From positions 1-64,000 of the forward strand of contig NZ_JAMTCP010000034.1 of NCBI RefSeq assembly GCF_024171885.1: a stretch of DNA of 64,000 nt, given 5' to 3'. The notes below the pieces were generated by a model. That model was not told where the DNA came from, ran no database searches, and was given only the letters and a program-made list of their open reading frames with translations. The DNA comes from Streptoalloteichus tenebrarius. Lineage in GTDB: Bacteria; Actinomycetota; Actinomycetes; Mycobacteriales; Pseudonocardiaceae. Below, one piece after another: positions 33,177 to 45,301 of the stretch (its first letter is position 1; each line of letters starts with the position of its first letter). The position numbers were made by a program, and so were the translations under genes.

Positions 33177-33442
33177 GACCAGGGAAGACGCCCCTCGACG
33201 TCGCCGGAGCCGGGCACGGCACGGCCCCTGGACACGGAACTTGTGGACACGGAACTCGTGGAAAGAGATGTCCTGTCCTCGGGGCCAGGTCAGAGTCGAC
33301 CGGGAGTCGAGTTCGTTCATCACCTCGGCGATCACCCGCAGCCCTGTCACCAGAGCGGTCAGGGCGGCGGTGCACGACCACCGCCAGAACCGGTCGTCGA
33401 CACCTGGGATCACACCAGGCGCACCAGCTTTGAGGAGAGGCC
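33177..33442. other. non-coding stretch with short direct repeat
   Basis: About 265 bases downstream of the LysR gene. The minus strand reads a short open segment (GVDDRFWRWSCTAALTAL) I do not recognise. GGAACTTGTGGACACGGAAC near 33235 contains a 10-12-base direct repeat. This is probably gene debris. Confidence 0.3.
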
Positions 33443-33652
33443 CTAACGCGTGCTGGGCATCAGGAGGGACCCGGCGCGCTTGGCGCGGCGCACGATCGGC
33501 GCGGTCTCCACCTGGAGCAGCCCGGGCAGCGAGCCGATCCGGTCGGCGAGGTAGTCGGAGAAGGCGTCGGCGCGAGGGTGGCGATCGACTCCAGCATCGG
33601 GCGATGCGCACCAGCACGCCGCCGGCGCCCGCCGCACCTTCGCCTCCCACAC
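33443..33652 (-). pseudogene. C-terminal relic of an Lrp/AsnC regulator
   Basis: The minus strand encodes DAFSDYLADRIGSLPGLLQV followed by ETAPIVRRAKRAGSLL. This is the end of the RAM domain of Lrp/AsnC proteins, whose last lines read roughly LPGVxxVETxxVxxxxKxxG. The helix-turn-helix half is absent and upstream sequence is out of frame. Confidence 0.5.
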
Positions 33653-33689
33653 CGGGGAAGGTCGATCGTGCGGCGGGCACCGTGAGCAG

Positions 33690-34181
33690 GCTGATCACGC
33701 CGTCAGGTGCTCCCCGTGGAGGCCTCACCACGAAGATCCACCTCGCCTGCGACGGCCATGGCCGGCCTCTGTCGGTGGTGTTGACCGGTGGCGTCATCAA
33801 CGACCGCGTGCTGTTCGAGCAGGTGACGGCCGTGGTCGTGTTCCGGCGCCCCGGTCCGGGCCGACCCGCCACCAGGGGCGAGCCGGGTGATCGCGGACAA
33901 CGGCTACTCCAGCCGAGCGATCCGCTCCTCCCCTGCGTGGGACGCCCGTATCCCCGCGACGATTCCCGAACCCCGGGATCAGCGGGCCAACCGACTGCGT
34001 CGCGGCCGGACAGGTGGTCGTCCCCCGCCTTTTCGACCCCGCCGCCTACCGACGCCGCACCGTGGTCGAACGCTGCTTCAGCCGGCTCAACCAGGGGCGC
34101 GCTCCCGCCACCCGCCACGACAAGACCGCCACCTCCTACCCAGGCACGATCAATCGGGCCACCCTGCTCATCGGGCTTTGA
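33690..34181 (+). pseudogene. IS5-family transposase remnant
   Basis: Three reading frames in succession carry pieces of one DDE transposase. The first is RGGLTTKIHLACDGHGRPLS and VVLTGGVIND (frame of 33690). The second is VIADNGYSSRAIR and IPATIPEP near 33890-33970. The third is AAYRRRTVVERCFSRLN and TATSY near 34050-34140, ending at TGA 34181. The order matches the second ORF of IS5-type elements, including the GYSS Asp region and the final Glu in VVERCFSRL. At least two frameshifts and a missing 5' part make it inactive. I did not find terminal inverted repeats. Confidence 0.75.
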
Positions 34182-34190
34182 GGACACGAC

Positions 34191-35828
34191 CTAGTGCGTC
34201 GGGCGGACCACGGCGACGGGGCACTCGGCGGAGCGGAGCAGCGCCCTGCTCACCGAGCCGAGGACGGCCGCGCCGACCCGGTGCCGCCCGTGGGTGCCGA
34301 CGACCAGCAGGGAGGCGTCCTCCGAGCGGTGGAGGAGTTCGGGCACGGCGTCCCCCGGCACCGAGGCGCTGTAGGCCCGGACGTCGGGGTAACCCTCGGC
34401 CACGGCGGTGATCACGCCGGCGAGGCTCCGCTCGTGCTCGTCCCGCTCGGCGCCCTCCCCGCCCGGGGTGGTGGACGGCGTGGCCAGGCAGTGCACGGCG
34501 TGCAGCTCCGCACCGCGCGAGGACGCCTCGGCGAAGGCGAACCGCAGGGTGTCGGTGGCGGTCGCCGCGTCGTTCACGCCCACGACGACCGGCCCGCCGC
34601 GCGGCGCGGGCGGCCGGTCCACGGGGACGGCGACCACCGGGCAGGTGGCGGACACGCTCATGTCGCCGGCCATCGAGCCCAGCACCACCTCGGCCAGCGC
34701 CCCGTGCCGCCGCGCGCCGAGGACGAGCATCGCCGCCCTGGCCGACTCCTCGCGGAGGGCGAGGTCGGGGCGGCCACTGGCCAGCTCGGCGGTGAGGCCC
34801 AGCGCGGGGTGCGCCGCCCTGACCTGGCGCGCCGCGTGATCGAGGGCGACCCGTCCTGCCTCGCGCACGGCGAGATCGTCCACCGGCGGAAGCGGCCCGC
34901 CGAGGGTGACCGGGATGGCGTAGGGCATGGCGGCGTACACGTGGACCAGGTGGAGGGGCAGGCCCCTCCGGGCCGCCTCCTCCGCCGCCCACGCGACGAC
35001 CTTGGCGTCGTCCTCCTCGGCTCCGGAGATGCCGGCGACCACGCGCCCCTCCGGACGCCTCACGGCACGCGCCCCGCCGCCGGCGCGCTCCGCTCGCGCG
35101 GACGCGGACGCGGACGCGGACGTGGTCGTCGTGGCGGTGGCCGGGGCCGTGGGCGCGGCCTCCGCCGGGCTCGACGGCACGCCCTGGCCCGGGATGAGCT
35201 GGTTGCGCACCCCGACGACGCCGGGGAGCGCGCGCACGGCGCGGACCACCCGCTCCTGGCCGACCCGGCTCGGGGCCCGCCCGAGGAGTGCCACGACACC
35301 GAGTTCGACCCTGACCTCGATCGCCGACGCCTCCGACGCGGCGATCTCGTCGAGCAGCGCGCGGACGTCGTCGCGGATGCGCTCGTCCGGCCGCAGGTAG
35401 AGGCGGAGCAGGTCGCGGCGGGCGACCACACCGACCAGGCTCCCGGACTCGTCGACGACGAACATGCGGCGCACGTTGGCCTCGGCGAGCCGGCGAGCCA
35501 CCGCCACGACCGGGTCGTCCTCGCGGACGCACGCGACACCGGGGGTCATCACGTCGGCGGCCGTGCGCCCCTCGGCCCTGCGACAGCGCTCCTCCGGGTC
35601 GCGGGTGGACAGCAGCGTTGGCGCGCGGTCGAGCCCTGACCGGTACTCCTCCTTGGCGAGCAGGTCGGACTCGGACACCACACCCAGGAGCCGGCCGTCG
35701 TCGTCGGTCACGGGGACGGCGCTGATCCCCTTGTCGTTCAACAACGCCACGATGTCCTTGAACGGTGTGTCAGGGCGGATGGTGACCACGCCCCGCGTCA
35801 TCACCGAGGAGACGGTGGGTGTTGGCAT
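34191..35828 (-). CDS. CBS-CBS-BON-Usp-Usp fusion protein
   Basis: This is a 545-residue cytosolic protein. Two CBS motifs (about 8-60 with VMTRGVVTIRPDTPF and ISAVPVTDDDGRLLGVV; 90-145 with RRMFVVDESGSLVGVVARRD) form an adenine-nucleotide-binding Bateman module. A BON domain follows (about 152-213, AIEVRVELGVVALLGRAPS). Next come an Ala/Thr/Ser-rich linker made partly by a hexanucleotide repeat, and two universal-stress-protein domains (261-400 and 408-543). The latter have VVAGISG, VLGARRHGALAEVVLGS and VVGTHGRHRVGAAVLGSVS, the ATP-binding Gly-rich motif. Proteins of these classes are induced by the DevR/DosR dormancy regulator. A degenerate DevR-type box lies at 36028-36041 upstream. Confidence 0.85.
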   Translation of the reverse strand: MPTPTVSSVMTRGVVTIRPDTPFKDIVALLNDKGISAVPVTDDDGRLLGVVSESDLLAKEEYRSGLDRAPTLLSTRDPEERCRRAEGRTAADVMTPGVACVREDDPVVAVARRLAEANVRRMFVVDESGSLVGVVARRDLLRLYLRPDERIRDDVRALLDEIAASEASAIEVRVELGVVALLGRAPSRVGQERVVRAVRALPGVVGVRNQLIPGQGVPSSPAEAAPTAPATATTTTSASASASARAERAGGGARAVRRPEGRVVAGISGAEEDDAKVVAWAAEEAARRGLPLHLVHVYAAMPYAIPVTLGGPLPPVDDLAVREAGRVALDHAARQVRAAHPALGLTAELASGRPDLALREESARAAMLVLGARRHGALAEVVLGSMAGDMSVSATCPVVAVPVDRPPAPRGGPVVVGVNDAATATDTLRFAFAEASSRGAELHAVHCLATPSTTPGGEGAERDEHERSLAGVITAVAEGYPDVRAYSASVPGDAVPELLHRSEDASLLVVGTHGRHRVGAAVLGSVSRALLRSAECPVAVVRPTH

Positions 35829-36027
35829 CGGTGCCTCCGTGGGGTCGTCGGGGAGGGACGGCGTCGGCCCGGCGGCGCGTCGGACGGCCCTGGCCGTGCC
35901 GGCTGTGCTGGTAACGGTCCCTCGCGGCGGTCACTGGTGACCGCGGGACGAGGCCTGTCGCCGACGACGCCGGGGAGCCGGTGTCTGGGCGGCTGAGTAC
36001 CCGTTGCCCGGCGCGACGAACACCCCT

Positions 36028-36041
36028 CGGGCGAAGATCAC
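36028..36041. promoter_or_regulatory. degenerate DevR-type box
   Basis: CGGGCGAAGATCAC differs at two positions from the box at 40044-40057. It lies 200 bases upstream of the CBS-BON-Usp start. Confidence 0.3.
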
Positions 36042-36086
36042 CCCACCTGACCAGGCGGCGGCCGGTGGTCGTGGGTGCGGGCGCGG

Positions 36087-36326
36087 TCAGGAGGCGGGGC
36101 GGGGGTTCGGGACGAGCACGACGTGGGCCGACTCCGCACCGGGCACCGCGTGGACGAGCGCCAGCACGATCCGTCGTTCCGCCTCGTCCTCGAAGGTCCC
36201 GTGGACGGTGACGACGTCGCCGGACACGTGCGCGATCCAGCGGTACGCCCCCGCGTAGTCGTCCAGTTGGCGTTGGACAGCGACTCCCATGATCTCTCCC
36301 AGCCACGTGGCGCGTTCGATGCTCAT
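36087..36326 (-). CDS. stand-alone BON-domain protein
   Basis: This is a 79-residue protein starting MSIERATWLGEIMGVAVQRQ. The core AYRWIAHVSGDVVTVHGTFE, DEAERRIVLALVHAVPG and SAHVVLV is a BON domain (beta-alpha fold with the Gly-xx-Val-xx-Gly turn), normally a phospholipid- or protein-binding module. ATG 36326 gives the minimal domain; the longer frame to 36401 would run into the DevR-type box at 36401-36414. It is likely a member of the dormancy set around it. Confidence 0.72.
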   Translation of the reverse strand: MSIERATWLGEIMGVAVQRQLDDYAGAYRWIAHVSGDVVTVHGTFEDEAERRIVLALVHAVPGAESAHVVLVPNPRPAS

Positions 36327-36400
36327 CCGGACTCCTCGCAACGGTTCCCGGTCTCGTTCCCGGTCTTCCGACGGTAGGAAGCGGCACGACGACTCCGACA

Positions 36401-36414
36401 TGGCCGAAGGTCCC
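36401..36414 (-). promoter_or_regulatory. DevR (DosR/OsdR)-type box
   Basis: TGGCCGAAGGTCCC lies 75 bases before the BON-protein start and is one of six related boxes in this island. Confidence 0.55.
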
Positions 36415-36507
36415 GTGACGCACCGCGAACGCCCCGGGACCGCTCACCGCGCGCTCAACGCCGAGGAACACGTCGGAGGACAGAGCCGGGGGCACCGGGC
36501 AGCGGAG

Positions 36508-36592
36508 GAGGCGGGGTGGCCGTCCTCGTCCCTGGCCACCCCGCCTCGTCACTCCCGTCACTGGCGCTTCCGTCAGGCCCGACCTGACGGAA
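36508..36592 (-). terminator. two consecutive perfect hairpins
   Basis: Hairpin 1 has arms 36508-36521 (GAGGCGGGGTGGCC) and 36534-36547, 14 bp with a 12-base loop. Hairpin 2 has arms 36568-36577 (TTCCGTCAGG) and 36583-36592, 10 bp with a five-base loop. They lie in the 460-base gap between the headless ATPase gene and the BON gene. They could end transcription of the ATPase gene or of a small RNA. Confidence 0.6.
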
Positions 36593-36706
36593 CCGGAACG
36601 TGACCGGTCACGGCGACGCCGCCCTGTCCCCTCTGGCCCCCGCCCGGGGAAAGGCGGTCCCCTCGTCGCCACCACCAAGCCTGCCGGAACCAGCGGTGGC
36701 AGGACC

Positions 36707-36742
36707 GTGGACGAAAGTCCTGTCTCCGCGGCCGAAGGTCCG
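36707..36742. promoter_or_regulatory. tandem DevR-type boxes, 22 bp apart
   Basis: TGGACGAAAGTCCT (36707-36720) and CGGCCGAAGGTCCG (36729-36742) stand exactly 22 bases apart, two helical turns. This spacing suits cooperative binding. No annotated gene starts just downstream. Confidence 0.55.
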
Positions 36743-36789
36743 GGGAGGACAGGACAGGGGGCGCCGCACGTCGCGGGCGGGTGGTGTGA

Positions 36790-37857
36790 TCAGCCCGGAA
36801 GGCCGAGCAGCGCGTCGAGGGACTCCCTCGCGGTGTCGCCCTCCCGAGGAGCACTCAGGGTTCGCAGTGTCGGGATCAGGGGTGGGAACAGGGCCGCCAG
36901 CGCCGCGCCGAGGGCGGCGACGTCGACGACGGCACGGACGGCCAGTGCGGCCGCGGGCGCCAGTTGACCGAAGGCCGCCACGACAGCGGCCGCCCCGGTC
37001 ACGAGCGTGAGGCTTCCGGCGGCGAGAGCGCACCGCCTGGCACGCCGGGTGATGGCCACGGCCAACGGATTCGACGCGTCATTCAGGACACCGCGTCGGA
37101 CCGCGCGCGACGCGCCGGCGGTCACGGCGACCAAGGAGGCCGACAGCAGCGGCACCGGTGTGGCGACGAGCAGGATCGCGGCGGACCGCGACGGCTCTCC
37201 CGTCGACACCCACACGAAGGCAGCGGTGAGCACCGCGAGGGCGCTCAGGACGACACCGAGGCGACGCAGATTGCCAGCCAGGGCGTCCTCGGCGACACGC
37301 AACGCTTCGATCGCGCGTCGCAGGGCGGCGTGGGCGCTGTCGTCGGCGTTCGCGGTCGCCCACAACTCGACGGTCGGACCGAGATTGGTGGCGCCCGCCC
37401 TGACGACGGTGCCTGGGGAACGCCACACGGGTGGCGCTCCCCCGCCGAGCGCGGACTCGTCGAACAGCCCGACGCCCGCGATCCTGCCGTCGACCGGGAC
37501 CAGCTCGCCCTGGCGCACCACCAGGAGGTCTCCGTGTGCGACCCGTGCGACCGGAACGGTGCGGACCGCGTGGGACAGCCGCTGGTTCGCCCATCGCGGT
37601 GTGGCGGCCAGCGCCCGCCGCAGGTCCTGCCCCGCCCAGCGGCGCGCGAGGACCTGGAGCACGTGGCCGCCGACGAGCACGACGGCGGCCACGACGACCA
37701 GCGACGGCTCACCCGCCGCCAGGACCAGGCCCAGCGCGGCCAGGCCGAGCGCGGCCAGGCCGAGCGCGGCCAGGCCGAGCGCGGCGGCGACCGCGGGTCC
37801 GCGCCGGTCCTGCCGCGCGCGCCACACGCCTCGGATCACGTGGCTCGTGGTGGTCAT
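36790..37857 (-). CDS. headless P-type-ATPase-like membrane protein
   Basis: This 355-residue protein keeps the membrane and actuator parts of a heavy-metal P-type ATPase but stops where the catalytic domain should begin. It has an early (LAALG)n helix, VARVAHGDLLVVRQGELVPV (actuator), FDESALGGGAPPV where DESxLTGESxPV is expected, and ILLVATPVPLLSASL where the CPC/CPx metal motif should be. After RGVLNDASNPLAV the DKTGT phosphorylation loop is missing; instead more membrane helices follow. TGES, CPx and DKTG are all lost, so no ATP-driven transport is expected. It may be a regulatory or structural relative. A DevR-type box at 38039 lies upstream. Confidence 0.7.
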   Translation of the reverse strand: MTTTSHVIRGVWRARQDRRGPAVAAALGLAALGLAALGLAALGLVLAAGEPSLVVVAAVVLVGGHVLQVLARRWAGQDLRRALAATPRWANQRLSHAVRTVPVARVAHGDLLVVRQGELVPVDGRIAGVGLFDESALGGGAPPVWRSPGTVVRAGATNLGPTVELWATANADDSAHAALRRAIEALRVAEDALAGNLRRLGVVLSALAVLTAAFVWVSTGEPSRSAAILLVATPVPLLSASLVAVTAGASRAVRRGVLNDASNPLAVAITRRARRCALAAGSLTLVTGAAAVVAAFGQLAPAAALAVRAVVDVAALGAALAALFPPLIPTLRTLSAPREGDTARESLDALLGLPG

Positions 37858-38194
37858 GGCTCACCCCAGCTCCGAGCCGGGGGCGACCCGTTGTTCGGCG
37901 ATCAACCAGGTTCCGTCCTGTGCGCGTGTGTCCGGCTCCGCGTCGGCACCCGGACTGTGGTCGAGGTTCCCGCTGGTCACGATGTGACGCTAGGTCGTGT
38001 CGGAAGGCGGAGGACACCGTCCAAGGTTCATGCCGGGCAGGGTCGAAAGCCCTCATCGGCCGCTCCGGCGGCGGGGAATCGCGGAAGCGGTCGCCGGCGC
38101 GGTCGCCTCCTCCCCCGCCCGCACGAGTGTCCACTATGGACTCCGCCATGTCCAGGAGCCCCTGGTGCCGACCGGGCGGCCGCGTCTGGACCCA
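37858..38194. other. intergenic region with DevR-type box
   Basis: About 340 bases without a believable ORF. It carries the upstream region of the headless ATPase gene, including the box at 38039-38052. Confidence 0.4.
38039..38052. promoter_or_regulatory. DevR-type box
   Basis: AGGGTCGAAAGCCC lies 182 bases before the headless-ATPase start. Confidence 0.45.
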
Positions 38195-41887
<3,693 letters not shown>

Positions 41888-41951
41888 CACTCCCTCGGGG
41901 ACACTCACCGTCGAGTGGGTGACACCGCCACGGGTGGTCAGCCACGGTGGG

Positions 41952-42605
41952 TCAGCGGGGCCGTTCCCGGTTCTCCCTCCGCAGCTCCGTGGCCAGCACG
42001 GCGGCCTGCGTCCGCCGCTGCATCCCCAGCTTCGCCAGCAGGTGGGAGACGTAGTTCTTCACGGTCTTCTCGGCCAGGAACATCCGCTCCGCGATCTGCC
42101 GGTTGGTCAGGCCCTCCCCGATCAACTCCAGCACGGTGCGCTCCTGGTCGGTCAGCTCCCGGAGGGGGTCGGCCCGTTCCTGGTCGCGGCGCAGCCGCGC
42201 CAGCAGCGCGGAGGTCGTCCGGGTGTCCAAAAGGGACTGTCCAGCCCCGACGGTGCGGATGGCGGTCACCAGGTCCCCGCCCAACACCTGCTTGAGCACG
42301 AACCCCGAGGCACCCGCCATGATCGCGTCCAGCAGCGCCTCGTCGTCGGCGAACGACGTCAGCATGAGACACCGCAGCTCGGGCATGCGGGACCGCAGCT
42401 CCCGGCACAGCTCCACGCCGTTGCCGTCGGGCAGCCGCACGTCGAGCACGGCCACGTCCGGCTGGCTGGCCGGCACCCTGGCGAGCGCCTCCGCCACCGA
42501 CGCCGCCTCGCCCACCACGGTCAGCTCCGGATCGGACTCCAGCAGATCGGCGATCCCCCGCCGCACGATCTCGTGGTCGTCCACGAGGAACACCCGGACA
42601 CTCAT
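41952..42605 (-). CDS. devR: DevR/DosR-like response regulator (NarL/FixJ family)
   Basis: This is a 217-residue protein. The receiver domain has [20 protein letters not shown], the phospho-acceptor Asp in [20 protein letters not shown] and [10 protein letters not shown] LuxR-type DNA-binding domain follows ([39 protein letters not shown]), very close to mycobacterial DosR in length and motifs. It is the expected partner of the convergent DevS-like kinase. A DevR-type box lies 53 bases before its start, suggesting autoregulation. Confidence 0.9.
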   Translation of the reverse strand: MSVRVFLVDDHEIVRRGIADLLESDPELTVVGEAASVAEALARVPASQPDVAVLDVRLPDGNGVELCRELRSRMPELRCLMLTSFADDEALLDAIMAGASGFVLKQVLGGDLVTAIRTVGAGQSLLDTRTTSALLARLRRDQERADPLRELTDQERTVLELIGEGLTNRQIAERMFLAEKTVKNYVSHLLAKLGMQRRTQAAVLATELRRENRERPR

Positions 42606-42657
42606 CCCCGCACCGCCTTTCCCTCCCGAACCTACGCGCCGGCCCGGCGCACGGCCC

Positions 42658-42671
42658 GAGTCGAAGGTCCC
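42658..42671. promoter_or_regulatory. DevR-type box, probable autoregulatory site
   Basis: GAGTCGAAGGTCCC stands 53 bases upstream of the devR start. Confidence 0.55.
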
Positions 42672-42779
42672 TGTTCCGGGTGAACTCGGCTCACCGTGGC
42701 CCTCCGCCCGTGACCCGCGGCGCGAGCGGAGCGCCCGGCCCGACGACGCGCCGGCGCGCCCCGCACGCCGCCGGGCTCG

Positions 42780-43409
42780 TCATCCGGCGCGGCCACGGCT
42801 GAGGAGCGCCGACAGGCCGTGCTCGAAGCGCTCGTCGAAGGACGCGGCGTCGAGGTGCGGGAGCACCCGGCGCAGCGCGGGGTGGCTGTCCTCGGACACG
42901 GCACGGGTGAGCCGGTCGTCGAGGGACCCGGGCGCGGCCTGCTCCTCCTGGGTCAGCCCGAGCGTGAAGTAGGTGACGGCCCAGGAGGTCCACGCCGCCT
43001 CGCGCTCGTCCATGCCGCCGTCGAGCAGGGCGGCGACGAGCGCGTCGGCGAAGCGCAGGGTGTGCGGCTCGGCGGTGTAGGTGCCGGTGACCAGGGCCGC
43101 GCCGTCGCGGTGCGCGAGCAGGGCGCGGCGGTGGCGTCGGGCGAGTTCGCGGGCCCGCTCGTCCCAGGCGTCCGGCAGGTCGTCGAAGGGGATCTCGCCG
43201 ACGACGGCGTCGGCCATCAGCTCCAGCAGCCGGGCCTTGGTCTTCACGTGCCACAGGACCGTGTTCATCCGCACGCCGAGCCGGTCGGCGACGGCGCGGG
43301 TGGACACGGCGTCCAGGCCCTCGTCGTCGAGGAGTTCGACGGCGGCGCGCACGACGGCGTCCAGGTCGAGCCGCGTGGCGCGGCCCCCACCCCCTTGCTT
43401 CTTGGTCAC
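42780..43409 (-). CDS. TetR-family repressor
   Basis: This is a 209-residue protein. The N-terminal helix-turn-helix has TRAVADRLGVRMNTVLWHVK, and a TetR_C-type helical domain follows (TGTYTAEPHTLRFADALVAA), close to the TetR/tetracycline-repressor class. Start is GTG 43409. The start codon lies inside the first of two TTGGTCA palindromes, so it almost certainly represses itself and the divergent monooxygenase. The ligand is probably a substrate of that monooxygenase. Confidence 0.87.
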   Translation of the reverse strand: MTKKQGGGGRATRLDLDAVVRAAVELLDDEGLDAVSTRAVADRLGVRMNTVLWHVKTKARLLELMADAVVGEIPFDDLPDAWDERARELARRHRRALLAHRDGAALVTGTYTAEPHTLRFADALVAALLDGGMDEREAAWTSWAVTYFTLGLTQEEQAAPGSLDDRLTRAVSEDSHPALRRVLPHLDAASFDERFEHGLSALLSRGRAG

Positions 43410-43454
43410 TGACCTAGTTTACTGCACCCCGGTTCGACTTGGTCACTGACCAAG
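43401..43454. promoter_or_regulatory. paired TetR operators
   Basis: CTTGGTCACTGACCTAG (43401-43417, one mismatch) and CTTGGTCACTGACCAAG (43438-43454, perfect 8-1-8 dyad) are 37 bases centre to centre, between the TetR gene and the divergent monooxygenase. Confidence 0.8.
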
Positions 43455-43495
43455 ACCGAGTGGTCGTCGTGGCCACCCCCGTTCGAGGAGGAGAC

Positions 43496-44995
43496 GTGGA
43501 ACAGCAGGTCGTCATCGCCGGCGGCGGTCCCGTGGGACTGTGGCTGGCGGCCGAGCTTCGGCTCGGCGGAGCGTCCGTCACCGTGATCGAGGAGCGCACC
43601 GAGCGCGACGCGCGGTCCAAGGCGCTCACCGTCCACCCCCGCACCCTGGAGATCCTGGCCTCGCGCGACGCGCACCGGCCCTTCCTCGCCGAGGGCACGC
43701 CCTTCCCCGGCGGCCACTTCGGCACGCTCGACGACCGGCTGGACTTCAGCGGGCTGGACTCCCCGTTCCCCTACACGCTGGCGCTCCCCCAGGCGCGCAC
43801 GGAGGAGCTGATCGAGGCCCACGCGCTCGCGGCCGGCGTCCGGCTCCGGCGCGGTCACCGCGTCACCGGCCTCACCGAGAGCGCGACGGCGGTGACCGTG
43901 CGGGTGGAGGGCCCCGAGGGGCCGTACGACCTCACGGCCGACTACGTGGTCGGCTGCGACGGCACCCGCAGCACGGTGCGCGCGGCGGCGGGCATCGACT
44001 TCCCCGGCACCCCGTCCACCGTCCTGGGCTGGCTCGGCGACGTCACGCTGGACAGCCCGCCGCCGCCCGGCTTCACCGCCTTCACGTCCGCCGGCGTGCT
44101 GATGATCGCGGCGCTGCCCGGCGGCCTGCACCGGCTGGTCGGCATCACCCCGGAGGACCTGCGCACCGACTGGCCCGGCGACCTCACCCTCGACGAACTC
44201 CGGGCCAAGACCGTCGCCATCACCGGTCAGGACTTCGGCATGCGCGACCCGGTGTGGCTCTCCCGGTTCGGCAACGCCACCCGCCTGGCCGAGCACTACC
44301 GCCTCGGCCGTGTCCTGCTCGCCGGTGACGCCGCGCACCAGCACTTCCCCGCGGGAGGCGTGGGCATGAACGTCGGCATCCAGGACGCCCACAACCTCGG
44401 CTGGAAGCTCGCCGCCACCCTGCGCGGCTGGGCCCCCGACGGCCTGCTGGACACCTACCACGCCGAGCGGCACCCGGTCGGCGCCGACCTGGCCGAGGGA
44501 AGCCGGGCCCAGGTCGCCCTGATGACCGGCTTCTCCCCCGAGGGGACCGACCTGCGCGCGTTGATCAGCCGGGCGATCGCCACCCAGCCCTCGTTCAACC
44601 GGATGCTGGCCGAGCGCCTGACCGGGCTCGCGGTCAGCTACCCGCCCCAGGACCCGTCGGCCCACCCCCTGACGGGCACGCGCGCTCCGGACCTGGTCTT
44701 CGCCGACGCGGACGCCGAGGCCGGCGAGTCCTCCCTGTTCGCCCTGCTGCGCGCGGACAGCTACGTCCTGCTGGACCTGACCGGCGCGGCGGTCAGCCCG
44801 CTCGGCGACCTGGCGAGGCCGGGGCTCGTCGTGCGCTCCCGGTCGCTCGCCGAGACGCCGAGCACGTGGTCCGGGGTCCGCGCGGCCCTGGTCCGACCCG
44901 ACGGCCACGTCGCGTGGGTCGGAACCACCCCGGACGACGCCGCGCTGGCCTCGGCCGCGAACCGGGTGCTCGCCACCACCCACCGCGACGCCTGA
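43496..44995 (+). CDS. FAD-dependent aromatic/antibiotic monooxygenase
   Basis: This is a 499-residue group A flavoprotein hydroxylase. GxGxxG loop is VVIAGGGPVGLWLAAELRL, the DG motif is YVVGCDGTRSTVRAAAG, and the GD motif is RVLLAGDAAHQHFPAGGVG. NVGIQDAHNLGWKLAA follows. A thioredoxin-like C-terminal region follows from about residue 400. The class includes phenol hydroxylases, polyketide oxygenases and rifampicin monooxygenase (Rox). TetR control suggests induction by a xenobiotic or an antibiotic. GTG 43496 follows GAGGAGGA. Confidence 0.85.
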   Translation: MEQQVVIAGGGPVGLWLAAELRLGGASVTVIEERTERDARSKALTVHPRTLEILASRDAHRPFLAEGTPFPGGHFGTLDDRLDFSGLDSPFPYTLALPQARTEELIEAHALAAGVRLRRGHRVTGLTESATAVTVRVEGPEGPYDLTADYVVGCDGTRSTVRAAAGIDFPGTPSTVLGWLGDVTLDSPPPPGFTAFTSAGVLMIAALPGGLHRLVGITPEDLRTDWPGDLTLDELRAKTVAITGQDFGMRDPVWLSRFGNATRLAEHYRLGRVLLAGDAAHQHFPAGGVGMNVGIQDAHNLGWKLAATLRGWAPDGLLDTYHAERHPVGADLAEGSRAQVALMTGFSPEGTDLRALISRAIATQPSFNRMLAERLTGLAVSYPPQDPSAHPLTGTRAPDLVFADADAEAGESSLFALLRADSYVLLDLTGAAVSPLGDLARPGLVVRSRSLAETPSTWSGVRAALVRPDGHVAWVGTTPDDAALASAANRVLATTHRDA

Positions 44996-45301
44996 GCACA
45001 GGGATCGTCCACAGAGGACACAGATGATGGGCGTGGCCCCCAGTGACGGAAACCGCTCTCCCGGGTTGATCCGCCACTGAGTGGTGAACGTGGTGAACCG
45101 GGTCGACGGCGGGTGGGCGCCCACCCGCCGGGCCGCAACGGCCACGACCACACATTCCCTCCACTATGGACACTTTCCTGCCCTCTGGTCGTGCGGTGCT
45201 CAACGACTGACAACCGAACGCGTCGGCCCGCGGTCTGACATGCTGGTTGACCTGGGTCGATCCAGGGACCAACCCTTGGTGACACCGTTATGCTCCGCGG
45301 C
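44996..45301. other. intergenic region, about 300 bases
   Basis: No ORF of quality. It should hold the promoter of the kinase/regulator pair. A TTGACC at 45248 has no good -10 partner. Confidence 0.35.

Noticed and set aside
33177-33442. Minus-strand segment with GVDDRFWRWSC as a gene
   Set aside because: No start signal and no recognised family; lies in a debris zone next to the IS remnant.
33690-34190. Complete insertion sequence
   Set aside because: Terminal inverted repeats and target duplication were not found and the transposase is in three frames.
45247-45294. Promoter for the membrane histidine kinase (TTGACC with TATGCT)
   Set aside because: The hexamers are about 36 bases apart and no alternative -35 fits at 17-18 bases.
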